DNA from: Diplonema papillatum
Taxonomy: Eukaryota; Euglenozoa; Diplonemea; Diplonemida; Diplonemidae
Length of the DNA: 64,000 nucleotides
Direction of reading: 5' to 3'
NCBI GenBank assembly: GCA_030068145.1
Contig: JAPJBO010000457.1
Location: forward strand, 1-64,000
Each line of letters starts with the position of its first letter. The stretch's first letter is position 1. Below the pieces are notes generated by a model. That model saw nothing but the letters and a program-made list of their open reading frames with translations. It searched no databases and was not told the DNA's origin. Both the position numbers and the translations under genes were made by a program. Shown here one piece after another: positions 1 through 9,754 of this stretch.

Positions 1-178
1 ACCTGGTTTAGCCTGTGTTTCCTCCAAAAGGGAAGATCAAGACAGAAATCCAGTTTGACCTGTGTTGGCAAGTGCCTCAAGACAGAAACCTGGTTTAGCC
101 TGTGTCTCTTCCCAAAAAGGAAGATCAAGACAGAAATCCAGTTTGACCTGTGTTGGCACCACACTCAACCCCCGACCC
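1..178. repeat. Two-copy tandem repeat, about 89-bp period
   Basis: The block starting ACCTGGTTTAGCCTGTG at position 1 recurs at about position 89, followed in both by AAGATCAAGACAGAAATCCA and GTTTGACCTGTGTTGGCA. The window starts inside the array, so the true copy number is unknown. No coding function is apparent. Confidence 0.7.
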
Positions 179-510
179 TCACACCAACCCACCAACTTCA
201 ACCCCACCACCAACTCCCACCACCTACCCACACCAACTCACCACTCACCACACCAACCCACTCAACTAACCCATCACTCACACACACACCCCCACCACCC
301 ACCGCCACTCACCAACCTGCCCAAACCAAAGCCACCCACCACACCAACACTCACCACTCACCACACCAACCCACTCAACTGCACTCACCAACCTGCCCAC
401 TCAACCAAACCCATTGCTCACACACCACACACACCCCCACCCACCCACCCCACTCACCAACCTGCCCACACCAAACCACTCACCACTCACCACTCAACCA
501 ACCCATTACT
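165..510. repeat. CA/CCA-rich low-complexity tract
   Basis: This stretch is almost only C and A on the plus strand, built from irregular CACTCACCAACCCA-like motifs. Open frames across it encode only Pro/Thr/His runs in two frames at once, which is a composition effect and not evidence of a gene. Confidence 0.8.
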
Positions 511-514
511 ATAA

Positions 515-780
515 TGACGTCTAAGTTCCGCTGAACTGCTTTTTTTTGGGTTCGGCGGAACTTAGACGTCTAAGTTCCGCTGAACCGCTTTTTTTTGGGT
601 TCGGCGGAACTTAGAGGGTATTGACGTCTAAGTTCCGCTGAACCACTTTTTTTTGGGTTCGGCGGAACTTAGACGTCTAAGTTCCGCTGAACCGCTTTTT
701 TTTGGGTTTCAGCGGAACTTAGAGGGTATTGACGTCTAAGTTCCGCTGAACCACTTTTTTTTGGGTTCAGCGGAACTAGA
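515..780. repeat. Tandem array of five short hairpins
   Basis: Each unit of about 50-60 bp has inverted arms, TCTAAGTTCCGCTGAAC and GTTCGGCGGAACTTAGA, around a T-rich loop. Units are joined either directly through GACGTC or through GAGGGTATT. Five units can be counted, and an isolated arm fragment (CTAAGTTCCA) follows near 792. The structure suggests a very small foldback transposon or a satellite able to form cruciforms. Confidence 0.75.
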
Positions 781-808
781 GTATGGCTACGGCTAAGTTC
801 CACATGCC

Positions 809-1037
809 ATATAGGGTCATATAGGGGTCATATAGGGGTCATATGGGTCATATGGGGTCATATGGGTCATATAGGGTCATGATAGGTCATATAGGTCATA
901 TAGGGGTCATATGGGGGTCATATAGGGGTCATATAGGGGTCATATAGGGGTCATATAGGGGTCATATGGGGGTCATATAGGGGTCATATGGGGGTCATAT
1001 GGGTCATAGGGGGTCATATAGGGGTCATATAGGGGTC
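809..1037. repeat. GGGGTCATATA minisatellite, block 1
   Basis: Roughly 11-bp units (GGGGTCATATA with one to five G, and ATATA or ATAT variants) run in tandem up to the first MITE copy and resume for about 40 bp after it (1245-1284). The same satellite makes up most of 6.09-7.69 kb. Confidence 0.85.
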
Positions 1038-1244
1038 ATATCATGCAGGGTCAAAACCTTGTGTCTTTTGGAAATGGCCAAAAAATAATTTCTGGAAAAA
1101 AAATGGGTTTTTTGAATTTTAAAAGTTTGGAACAGTAATTTTTGAGGAAGTTGAGCAATTTTTTTTTTTTCCAAAAAATTTTTTAGGGCTCCATCAGCCC
1201 CGCGGGAGCGTTTTAAAAAGACACAAGGTTTTGACCCTGCATGA
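1038..1244. mobile_element. MITE copy 1 (about 210 bp, 32-bp terminal inverted repeats)
   Basis: The left end TATCATGCAGGGTCAAAACC continuing TTGTGTCTTTT is matched by its reverse complement at the right end (AAAAGACACAAGG, then TTTTGACCCTGCATGATA). The interior is A/T-homopolymer rich with a CCCGCGGGAGCG motif near the right end. There is no coding capacity. It lies inside the GTCATATA minisatellite. Related copies are at 6163-6379 and 6922-7138, with interrupted copies at 20926-22755 and 26977-28373. Confidence 0.85.
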
Positions 1245-1284
1245 TATAGGGGTCATATAGGGGTCATATAGGGGTCATATGGGG

Positions 1285-1682
1285 GGAATTGTTGCTGGCT
1301 TCTTCTGGCATCATCGCACTCGTTCTGAGGCGGGGTCTGCAGCCGTTGTTCGGCTGGCGTTCCTCTGGCAGCGCTCTCTCTCTCTCTCAAATGACAGTGA
1401 GAATGTGGGGTAGGCCCTGCTTATTGATTCACGGTTGGACGAAGCTAGCGCACAAGGTTTGCCTGTTCTCGCACCTACTTTCCACAGATGCTCTACAAAC
1501 TTCGGCCTGAGCTCCTTCCTGCGTTCGTCTGTTGGTGGGTTCTCCCACTTGACGGGTTCCGCCGTGGCCACTCCAGTTGAAAGAGAACGGTAAAAGGTCA
1601 CCAGTCAGGATACTCACAAAACAAACGAAGGGGAACACCGACCATGAGGCAAGCTATGATCGCCGCCGGGACGACGTCACGC
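1285..1682 (-). repeat. Retroelement 3'-end repeat B2 (398 bp)
   Basis: This 398-bp block is apparently identical to 1873-2270 and close to 7693-8093. Relative to the minus-strand retroelement it is the outer copy of the region downstream of the RT/RNase H ORF. Its distal end (GGAATTGTTGCTGG on the plus strand) abuts the GTCATATA minisatellite directly. Confidence 0.85.
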
Positions 1683-1872
1683 GGGGGATGGAGGGTGGGA
1701 AAAAGAAAGAGGAAGGTGAGACTGACATTCTTTGCTCCTGCTGGGTTTGGGCTTTTGTTGCTGCCAGAGTGACTAGTAGTAACCCCCGCCTCCTCCCAAA
1801 CTCTTCTGGTGTTGGTTTGGGTAGGTGCTCCTCCTGCCATGCGCTTTGCTCCAATTCCCACGGTAAACCATA
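1683..1872 (-). repeat. Spacer between B repeats containing a 39-bp copy of the element's 5' end (A2)
   Basis: Positions 1700-1738 match 5435-5473 over 39 bp (core GAAAGAGGAAGGTGAGACTG), which is the leader region upstream of the RT ORF. On the minus strand the order is A1 (5473-5435), ORF, B1 (2270-1873), 134 bp, A2 (1738-1700), 17 bp, B2 (1682-1285). This resembles the split direct repeats of DIRS-type PAT/Ngaro/VIPER elements, though an internally deleted second copy in tandem would look similar. Confidence 0.55.
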
Positions 1873-2270
1873 GGAATTGTTGCTGGCTTCTTCTGGCATC
1901 ATCGCACTCGTTCTGAGGCGGGGTCTGCAGCCGTTGTTCGGCTGGCGTTCCTCTGGCAGCGCTCTCTCTCTCTCTCAAATGACAGTGAGAATGTGGGGTA
2001 GGCCCTGCTTATTGATTCACGGTTGGACGAAGCTAGCGCACAAGGTTTGCCTGTTCTCGCACCTACTTTCCACAGATGCTCTACAAACTTCGGCCTGAGC
2101 TCCTTCCTGCGTTCGTCTGTTGGTGGGTTCTCCCACTTGACGGGTTCCGCCGTGGCCACTCCAGTTGAAAGAGAACGGTAAAAGGTCACCAGTCAGGATA
2201 CTCACAAAACAAACGAAGGGGAACACCGACCATGAGGCAAGCTATGATCGCCGCCGGGACGACGTCACGC
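1873..2270 (-). repeat. Retroelement 3'-end repeat B1 (398 bp)
   Basis: This is the inner copy of the 398-bp repeat. The last codons of the RT ORF (ending at 2242) run into it. The matching length and sequence of B1 and B2 suggest a recent origin or a copying mechanism that homogenises them. Confidence 0.85.
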
Positions 2271-5181
2271 CACCTGCCCCCTCGCGAGTAAAGAATGCCC
2301 TCACCGCAAGTAAAAGTCGCTGTCGATCCTCTTCCGAGGCGTCAGCGGCAAGGGCAACTCTTGAAGGGACATCGGCCGGGTTTTCCTTCGTGCTGATCCA
2401 CGAGATGGACCAGGAACATTTCAAATCCCGTAGTCGGGTCAACGCGTGCACAACTGCGTCATTCAATGACTTGTTCAACATGCAGTTTTTCTTTCGCGCC
2501 ACCCCGACCACGGTCGTGTTGTCGACATGGACGTCGACCACGCTCCCTGATACTGACGGGGGTAGCGCATCCACCGCTCTCTTCAGAGCCAGTGCTTCGA
2601 GTGTGTTGATGTGGTGCCAAGCTTCCTGCTCGGTCCATGTACCACCCAACACAGTCAATTCTGCTGTCTGCCGGTCGACCAGGACAGCACCCCACCCCTG
2701 CAGTGACGCGTCTACGTAGACCGCGTACGGGCGATTCGTGGACGGGCGCGTGAACTTTCTGCTCACATCGACCGAATCGATCCACGATCGCAGATCTCTC
2801 CGTACGGAGGCCGGCACAGGCACAGTCTCTGATTGTGTGCGAGTTCCCTTGTTGAGGCTGTTCGTTATCCGTCGCAAGAACTTGACGGCGAACCAGAACG
2901 AGCCGGGGAACGTATTCACGACTGCGCTCGCATGGAGCAGACGACCGCCGAGCGATTCTAAATCGCCGGCGGTGGGGCTAGACAGATCGACGGCCCGGAT
3001 CTTTTCGATCAGGCGAGCCGCCGGAGAGACGGTCTTCCGACCGTGGTCAAAAGTGACCCCTATAAAATCATAACCCGAGGAAGCGTCGTTACTATCCTCG
3101 GGCTTCCAAGAAGCATGTGCCCGTGCGGCCAGCCGATCGAGTTTCTCGGTCTGGCAGAGCACTGCGGCACGGGATCCACAAAAACGAATATTGTCCACCC
3201 AGACATGGACTGTCACACCGTCGGCCGTGAATTCAGGCCCAACGAAGTCTGGGTGACTTGCTAACACAGCTGTTAGCGTGTGCATCAGCTCTGGTGCACA
3301 CGAGTGTCCCATTGGCAGCCTATTTAGGACGTAGGCATTGCCTTGTTCATCGAGGAATCCGAAGTTCTCTCGAGCCTCCTCCGGGACCTCTACTTGATAA
3401 AAGCCACAACGCAAATCACGCGTTGTGGCGCACTCCGACTCGACTACGTCAAGATACTCCGAGACATGACCCAATGGTACCTGGGCCACGTAGCCCTGGC
3501 GGCTCAGCAAGTCGTTGGCCTCCTGCGTCCACAAAATAAACCGCTGGCGCAGGCGGCCCGCCTTGTCCTCCACGACCGTGAAAGGCACGTTGCGGAAAGT
3601 GCCCGGCGTGTCGGAGGGTGACGCAATGCCTAGCCGCACGAGCTCGGAAGCGTGGGAGTGCATGAGGTGACTCCTCCTCTGCTGGCCCTCGGACGCGTTT
3701 TCTCCTTGAACATCCCGGACGGGGAAAAACGTGGCTTTCCAGACTGAGTCGAATCTGGCGCGAACGTCGGGTCGCATCCTGTGCCGGAGCGCTGCGGTGT
3801 CCATGGCCGGCACCGCCGCCACGTGGAGAGGTGCCTCCTTTTCCGCCTGCGACTGTGGAATGCGCGTGTTGTGCGCGCGTCTGGTAAAGCCGTGGACCCG
3901 ACGGCCCACCACGTCGCTCAGCGGAGCTAGACAATCCCCCTTCACGTGCGGCGGCAAAGCTGTAAACCCAGCGCCGGGCATGGCTGGCGGAGCGGGCAAC
4001 TCCTCGACGGGCAGCAGATCAGCAACCCTGAACTCCGGGACGCTCTGAAGTGCGGAGGCCAAGGGGAAAAAACCCTCCGGAGAAGGCGCTCCCTCTGCAA
4101 AGGCTAGCTCAGAAGAAGGAAAAGGAGCGCCGACCTCCCATATGTCAAAAACAGAAGGAGCGAACCCCGTGACACCTAGCTGAGTTACTCCTGGTTGCAC
4201 AGGGATTGGCGGCAAAAGCGGGCCTAGCCCATCTACCACCCCGGGTGCCATCCCGAGGGCAGGACTCCATCCGCCCACTGCGAGACGTCTCGCCCCCAAA
4301 AGGTCCTCCTCCGGGCCGGGTCGCAGCGCATTGCTTGAGCACGCCACGTGTCCCCCTGACGGGAAACTACCAACCGGACCGGGTCGCAGCACATCGGGGC
4401 ATGGGTTGTCACACCCGACACGACCGCTGTGGCCGACGTCTTGCGCTGCGTAACCGCAGGTCGTTGCGCCTGCGGGGCCTCGCGCTGCGTCGCTCTGCGG
4501 ACCTGGGTCCAGGCTGAGTCGCTGCGCTGGGGGTTCCCCTTCGTTCGGGGAAGCTCGGGTAGTTGAACGGATCCCACGGGAGTCAGACGATGCGGCGTTG
4601 CGTTGCCGGTGCTCGTCATTGACCAATCCCGTGGGGGTGGTTGGGTTGTTGTTGATTGTTCGGGGAGGGAGGAGGGGAGCCCCCGATGGGTTCGGCTGCT
4701 GCGGAGGCGCCCCTGCCTCGCACTGGTCGCGCTTGCGCCGGCGCCGTATCGCCGGGGGGATGCGCTTCCTCCTCCTGGGCCGCCTCTCCTCGGACGGCGG
4801 TGCGCTGCCCATCTTCCGACGATCCAACCAGAGCTCAGCCACGGCCCTGTCCAGCGCATCCTCGCTCTCCAGCTGCAACCGCATCCGGAACTCCTTCCGC
4901 GAGAACCCGTCGCGGGCGCACACGAACTCGATGCGCAGTTCCCGCAGCAACAGCTCTCCCAACGACACGAACTGACGCCGACCACGCCACCCCTCGAGCG
5001 ACTCCGCGACATAGAGCCACTCCCTCAAGGGCTCGAACCGGCTCTCCAACACGCACACACAGTCGGACCCGAACGCGTGCCCCGGAACAACATACTCGAG
5101 CTGGAGCTCGAGAATCACGTCCTCGGCGCGCTGACCGCATCCGAGGTCCCGCCACACATCGCTCGTTCTCCGGTCTCTCAT
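2242..5181 (-). CDS. Retroelement reverse transcriptase-RNase H polyprotein (979 aa)
   Basis: This ORF encodes a retrotransposon replication protein. Residues 1 to about 430 are a low-complexity Arg/Pro/Gly-rich N-terminus with a basic patch near 130-150. The reverse transcriptase follows, with motif A (DLRCGFYQVEV, Asp589), an LPMGHSCAPELMHTL block, and motif C written VDN (Asp663-Asn664) where most RTs have a second Asp. RNase H is complete in its acidic residues: Asp824 (YVDAS), Glu862 (TLEALAL), Asp887 (VHVDN) and Asp937 (ENPADVPS). The ORF stops about 40 residues after RNase H. I see no integrase, protease, APE endonuclease or tyrosine recombinase. The RNase H signature and the repeat layout point to a DIRS/Ngaro/VIPER-like element; the class is inference. 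The second copy at 7.7-9.1 kb also has VDN, so the Asn is a family trait. Confidence 0.85.
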   Translation of the reverse strand: MRDRRTSDVWRDLGCGQRAEDVILELQLEYVVPGHAFGSDCVCVLESRFEPLREWLYVAESLEGWRGRRQFVSLGELLLRELRIEFVCARDGFSRKEFRMRLQLESEDALDRAVAELWLDRRKMGSAPPSEERRPRRRKRIPPAIRRRRKRDQCEAGAPPQQPNPSGAPLLPPRTINNNPTTPTGLVNDEHRQRNAASSDSRGIRSTTRASPNEGEPPAQRLSLDPGPQSDAARGPAGATTCGYAAQDVGHSGRVGCDNPCPDVLRPGPVGSFPSGGHVACSSNALRPGPEEDLLGARRLAVGGWSPALGMAPGVVDGLGPLLPPIPVQPGVTQLGVTGFAPSVFDIWEVGAPFPSSELAFAEGAPSPEGFFPLASALQSVPEFRVADLLPVEELPAPPAMPGAGFTALPPHVKGDCLAPLSDVVGRRVHGFTRRAHNTRIPQSQAEKEAPLHVAAVPAMDTAALRHRMRPDVRARFDSVWKATFFPVRDVQGENASEGQQRRSHLMHSHASELVRLGIASPSDTPGTFRNVPFTVVEDKAGRLRQRFILWTQEANDLLSRQGYVAQVPLGHVSEYLDVVESECATTRDLRCGFYQVEVPEEARENFGFLDEQGNAYVLNRLPMGHSCAPELMHTLTAVLASHPDFVGPEFTADGVTVHVWVDNIRFCGSRAAVLCQTEKLDRLAARAHASWKPEDSNDASSGYDFIGVTFDHGRKTVSPAARLIEKIRAVDLSSPTAGDLESLGGRLLHASAVVNTFPGSFWFAVKFLRRITNSLNKGTRTQSETVPVPASVRRDLRSWIDSVDVSRKFTRPSTNRPYAVYVDASLQGWGAVLVDRQTAELTVLGGTWTEQEAWHHINTLEALALKRAVDALPPSVSGSVVDVHVDNTTVVGVARKKNCMLNKSLNDAVVHALTRLRDLKCSWSISWISTKENPADVPSRVALAADASEEDRQRLLLAVRAFFTREGAGGVTSSRRRS

Positions 5182-5473
5182 CCCGACATCACCAGAAAAG
5201 GAGGAAATGGAAGCGCGTCACGGGTTTTTTCGTGTCGAGGGTGTTTGTGTGCTTTACCAAAGAAGGAGGTGCGTAAGGCGCTTTGCGGGTCTCCTCGGGT
5301 GGCCGTTTGCTTTACCGGAAAGAAGAGGTTGTGCTTTACCGAAAAAAGAGGTTCGCAAGGCTCTCTTCGGGCGGCCGCGTGCTTGACCGAAAAAAGAGGT
5401 TGTGCTTTACCGAAAAAAGCGGTCCGAAAACCGAAAAAAGAAAGAGGAAGGTGAGACTGACATTCTTTGCTCC
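5182..5473 (-). other. Retroelement leader with short tandem motifs, ending in A1
   Basis: Upstream of the RT ORF (minus strand) the leader contains about five imperfect repeats of GTGCTTTACCGAAAAAAGAG (plus-strand sense), between about 5250 and 5425. It terminates at the 39-bp A1 block, 5435-5473, shared with 1700-1738. I take 5473 as the approximate 5' end of the element. Confidence 0.5.
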
Positions 5474-6091
5474 AATAAACTCTCGGGTTGCTGGCTGGCT
5501 TCTGTTGGTCCTGGACCTTCTTCTGCTGCTCGGGCTTGCGTTGTCTTGTTTGTTTGTTTGGCGGGTTTGTGGGGACACAATGTCCTTTTTTGGTGTTGCG
5601 GTCCATTCTGACCGTCTGCTTATTCGGCCTTCTTGGTCACGGCCTTGAGCACAAAAGGAAAAGTCAATTCAATAATCATCGGCGGAAGATGAGTTCTCCA
5701 GGCCGGAACTCTGCTAAGAAAGGAATCGTAAAAAACAAAAGGAGAATCAAATAAAAGTAGAATTGCGGGAGGCGAATTCTTTTTGTATCCTGTGGATTGA
5801 TACAATGCACTGTTGTGAAACAAGACGAATACACGTGAAATAAGACTAACTCACGCTAAATGCTAATAAAAAAAACAAGACGAATTCACGAGGATAGGAC
5901 CCGCAAGCCAAGACCCTTCAACACACAAGATCGCGCCCTGAGCAAGCAGGCAGCCAGCCCTGTTTCTTCACCTCCGCACGCCCAGCAAGCGGTCCGCAGC
6001 CTGCCCGTATATTCTTCTTAAATTTCCCTTCTCGACTACGTCTCGTAGCGGGAAATTAAGACCAGAAACTGTAGCTTTTAAATCGTTGGTA
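5474..6091. other. Intergenic, no recognisable feature
   Basis: This stretch lies between the retroelement 5' end and the next minisatellite block. It is mixed sequence with A-rich patches, and the short frames in it have no recognisable product. Confidence 0.5.
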
Positions 6092-6162
6092 GGTCATGTA
6101 GGGGTCATATAGGGGTCATATAGGGGTCATATAGGGGTCATATAGGGGTCATATAGGGGTCA

Positions 6163-6379
6163 TATCATGCAGGGTCATAACCTTGTGTCTTTTTGAAAAT
6201 GACAAAAAAAAAATTTCCGGAAAAAAATTGGGTTTTTTGAATTTTAAAAGTTTGGAACAAACTCTGCAGTAATTTTTGAGGAAGTTGAGCAAATTTTTTT
6301 TTTTCCAAAATTTTTTTAGGGCTCCATCGGCCCCGCGGGAGCGTTTTAAAAAGACACAAGGTTTTGACCCTGCATGATA
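6163..6379. mobile_element. MITE copy 2 (217 bp)
   Basis: Same terminal inverted repeats as copy 1 (TATCATGCAGGGTCA outward to the reverse complement at 6379). The interior differs from copy 3 at only a few positions, for example GGCCCCGCGGGAG here against GGCCCTGCGGGAG in copy 3. Confidence 0.85.
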
Positions 6380-6921
6380 TGGGGGTCATATAGGGGTCAT
6401 ATGGGGGTCATATGGGTATAGGGGTCATATAGGGGTCATATGGGGGTCATATAGGGGTCATATAGGGGTCATATAGGGGTCATATGGGTCATATAGGGGT
6501 CATATAGGGGTCATATGGGGGTCATGTAGGGGTCATATAGGGGTCATATAGGGGTCATATAGGGGTCATATAGGGGTCATATGGGGGTCATATAGGGGTC
6601 ATATTGGGGTCATATTGGGGTCATATGGGTATAGGGGTCATATAGGGGTCATATAGGGGTCATATAGGGGTCATATGGGGGTCATATAGGGGTCATATAG
6701 GGGTCATATAGGGGTCATATAGGGGTCATATGGGGGTCATATAGGGGCCATATTGGGGTCATATTGGGGTCATATGGGTATAGGGGTCATATAGGGGTCA
6801 TATGGGGGTCATGCAGGGGTCATATAGGGGTCATATAGGGGTCATATGGGGGTCATATAGGGGTCATATAGGGGTCATATAGGGGTCATATGGGGGTCAT
6901 ATAGGGGTCATATAGGGGTCA

Positions 6922-7138
6922 TATCATGCAGGGTCATAACCTTGTGTCTTTTTGAAAATGACAAAAAAAAAATTTCCGGAAAAAAATTGGGTTTTTTGAA
7001 TTTTAAAAGTTTGGAACAAACTCTGCAGTAATTTTTGAGGAAGTTGAGCAAATTTTTTTTTTTCCAAAATTTTTTTAGGGCTCCATCGGCCCTGCGGGAG
7101 CGTTTTAAAAAGACACAAGGTTTTGACCCTGCATGATA
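6922..7138. mobile_element. MITE copy 3 (217 bp)
   Basis: Nearly identical to copy 2, same length and same flanking GTCATATA satellite. It is more likely a product of satellite-level duplication than an independent insertion. Confidence 0.85.
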
Positions 7139-7692
7139 TGGGGGTCATATAGGGGTCATATTGGGGTCATATGGGTATAGGGGTCATATAGGGGTCATAT
7201 GGGGTCATATAGGGGTCATATAGGGGTCATATAGGGGTCATATGGGTCATATAGGGGTCATATAGGGGTCATATGGGGTCATATAGGGGTCATATAGGGG
7301 TCATATAGGGGTCATATAGGGGTCATATGGGGGTCATATAGGGGTCATATTGGGGTCATATTGGGGTCATATGGGTATAGGGGTCATATAGGGGTCATAT
7401 AGGGGTCATATAGGGGTCATATGGGGTCATATAGGGGTCATATAGGGGTCATATAGGGGTCATATAGGGGTCATATGGGGGTCATATAGGGGCCATATTG
7501 GGGTCATATTGGGGTCATATGGGTATAGGGGTCATATAGGGGTCATATGGGGGTCATATAGGGGTCATATAGGGGTCATATAGGGGTCATATGGGGGTCA
7601 TATAGGGGTCATATAGGGGTCATATAGGGGTCATATAGGGGTCATATGGGGGTCATATAGGGGTCATATAGGGGTCATATAGGGGTCATATA

Positions 7693-9133
7693 GGAATTGT
7701 TGCTGGCTTCTTCTGGCATCATCGCACTCGTTCTGAGGCGGGGTCTGCAGCCGTTGTTCGGCTGGCGTTCCTCTGGCAGCGCTCTCTCTCTCTCAAATGA
7801 CAGTGAGAATGTGGGGTAGGCCCTGCTTATTGATTCACGGTTGAACGAAGCTAGCGCACAAGGTTTGCCTGTTCTCGCACCTACTTTCCGATTTCACACA
7901 GATGCTCTACAAACTTCGGCCTGAGCTCCTTCCTCCGTTCGTCGGTTGGTGGGTTCTCCCACTTGACGGGTTCCGCCGTGGCCACTCCAGTTGAAAGAGA
8001 ACGGTAAAAGACCAGTCAGGATACTCACAAAACAAACGAAGGGGAACACCGACCATGAGGCAAGCTATGATCGCCGCCGGGACGACGTCACGCCACCTGC
8101 CCCCTCGCGAGTAAAGAATGCCCTCACCGCAAGTAAAAGTCGCTGTCGATCCTCTTCCGAGGCGTCAGCGGCAAGGGCAACTCTTGAAGGGACATCGGCC
8201 GGGTTTTCCTTCGTGCTGATCCACGAGATGGACCAGGAACATTTCAAATCCCGTAGTCGGGTCAACGCGTGCACAACTGCGTCATTCAATGACTTGTTCA
8301 ACATGCAGTTTTTCTTTCGCGCCACCCCGACCACGGTCGTGTTGTCGACATGGACGTCGACCACGCTCCCTGATACTGACGGGGGTAGCGCATCCACCGC
8401 TCTCTTCAGAGCCAGTGCTTCGAGTGTGTTGATGTGGTGCCGAGCTTCCTGCTCGGTCCATGTACCACCCAACACAGTCAATTCTGCTGTCTGCCGGTCG
8501 ACCAGGACAGCACCCCACCCCTGCAGTGACGCGTCTACGTAGACCGCGTACGGGCGATTCGTGGACGGGCGCGTGAACTTTCTGCTCACATCGACCGAAT
8601 CGATCCACGATCGCAAATCTCTCCGTACGGAGGCCGGCACAGGCACAGTCTCTGATTGTGTGCGAGTTCCCTTGTTGAGGCTGTTCGTTATCCGTCGTAA
8701 GAACTTGACGGCGAACCAGAACGAGCCGGGGAACGCGTTCGCGACTGCACTCGCATGGAGCAGGCGGCCGCCGAGCGATTCCAAGTCGCCGGCCGTGGGC
8801 TAGACAAATCGACGGCCCGGATCTTTTCGATCAGGCGAGCCGCAGGAGTGACGGTCTTCCGACCGTGGTCAAAAGTAACCCCTATAAAATCATAGCCCGC
8901 GGAAGCATCGTTGCTATCCTCGGGCTTCCAAGAAGCGTGGACCCTTGCGGCCAGCCGATCAACCTTCTCGGTCTGGCAGAGCACTGCGGCACGGGACCCA
9001 CAAAAACGAATATTGTCCACCCAGGCATGGACTGTTACCCCGTCGGCCGTGAAGTCCGAGCCAACGAAGTCCGGGTGGCTAGCCAGTACGGCTGTTAACG
9101 TATGCATCAGCTCTGGCGCACACGAGTGTCCCA
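7693..9133 (-). pseudogene. Truncated, frameshifted second copy of the RT-RNase H retroelement
   Basis: On the minus strand this copy runs from within the RT domain (just before the LPMGHS block) through RNase H and the full 398-400-bp 3' region. A one-base deletion near 8797, relative to the copy at 2242-5181, splits the frame into 9107-8688 and 8784-8065. The RT motif C is again VDN (HAWVDNIRF), and the RNase H residues are retained. Homology stops abruptly at about 9133, so everything 5' (N-terminus, RT motif A, leader) is missing. The 3' end (GGAATTGTTGC at 7693) abuts the GTCATATA minisatellite, as at 1285. It cannot make a working enzyme. Confidence 0.85.
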
Positions 9134-9754
9134 GGCAAGGCTTCCCGGTGTTACAGTATCTCGTAGATGCGGCTTTTGTGTTTTCTGGAGGTTAGCCATA
9201 AATTTTGGACAATGCGCATGTTTCTTTTGGGTAAACGAGGGTAACAGATGGGGTTTTGTGGGGTAAACATGGGTTTTACTAGGGTAGACGTGGATTTCCC
9301 TGGGGTAGACGTGGATTTCCCTGGGGTAGACGTGGATTTCCTTGGGGTAGACGTGGGTTCTCCTTGGGTAGACGCGACCTGTTCTAAGGCGATGTGTTCT
9401 AAGGCGGATGAAGAAGTGACAGGTCACAGATCAATGTGCCTGGTTGTTCTGCTGCAACTGGGGGAGTCCCGGCAGGTTGACGTTGTAGTTCACAACATAC
9501 GATGCTGCTTGCATGGGCGCTTGCATGAAGGAATGCACAACTTGGCGTTCTTCAGAATGTCATCTGCCTCGCGCTGGCGCTTCGACGGCATCGGGATTTT
9601 GATTTCTTCCTCTGTCCTTGGGCTGTTTTCACAGTTGGCAGGATCAGAAAGGATGAATTAGACTCAAAACGAGCTCAAAACACGCGATTTCACTCACCAC
9701 AGGGAGAAAAAAAATTTTGCGAGGGGTCTCCCCCACAGATTTCTGCCTACGACC
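9134..9754. other. Intergenic with a 21-bp tandem repeat
   Basis: From about 9258 to 9375 the unit GGGGTAGACGTGGATTTCCC repeats about five times with mismatches. An open frame across it reads as a Val-Asp-Val-Asp-Phe repeat, which is a by-product of the repeat. The rest shows no recognisable gene. Confidence 0.6.

Larger units (their letters stand above)
6092..7692. repeat. GGGGTCATATA minisatellite, blocks 2-4, with two MITEs
   Basis: The 11-bp family occupies 6092-6162, 6380-6921 and 7139-7692. Higher-order periodicity is visible: segments containing ATTGGGGTCATATTGGGGTC, then ATGGGTATAGGGG, recur several times on both sides of the second MITE. This implies segmental duplication of satellite plus MITE as one unit. 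Confidence 0.85.

Noticed and set aside
55-534. Two overlapping open frames over the CA-rich tract
   Set aside because: They encode only Pro/Thr/His low complexity in two frames of the same repeat, with no domain and no codon bias.
2242-5181. Tyrosine recombinase or integrase belonging to the retroelement
   Set aside because: Looked for after RNase H and in flanking frames on both strands; no Arg-His-Arg-Tyr pattern and no zinc-binding/DDE integrase pattern seen.
809-7692. CRISPR-like array (regular GTCATAT repeats)
   Set aside because: Units are about 11 bp with no unique spacers, and the context is eukaryotic; it is a minisatellite.
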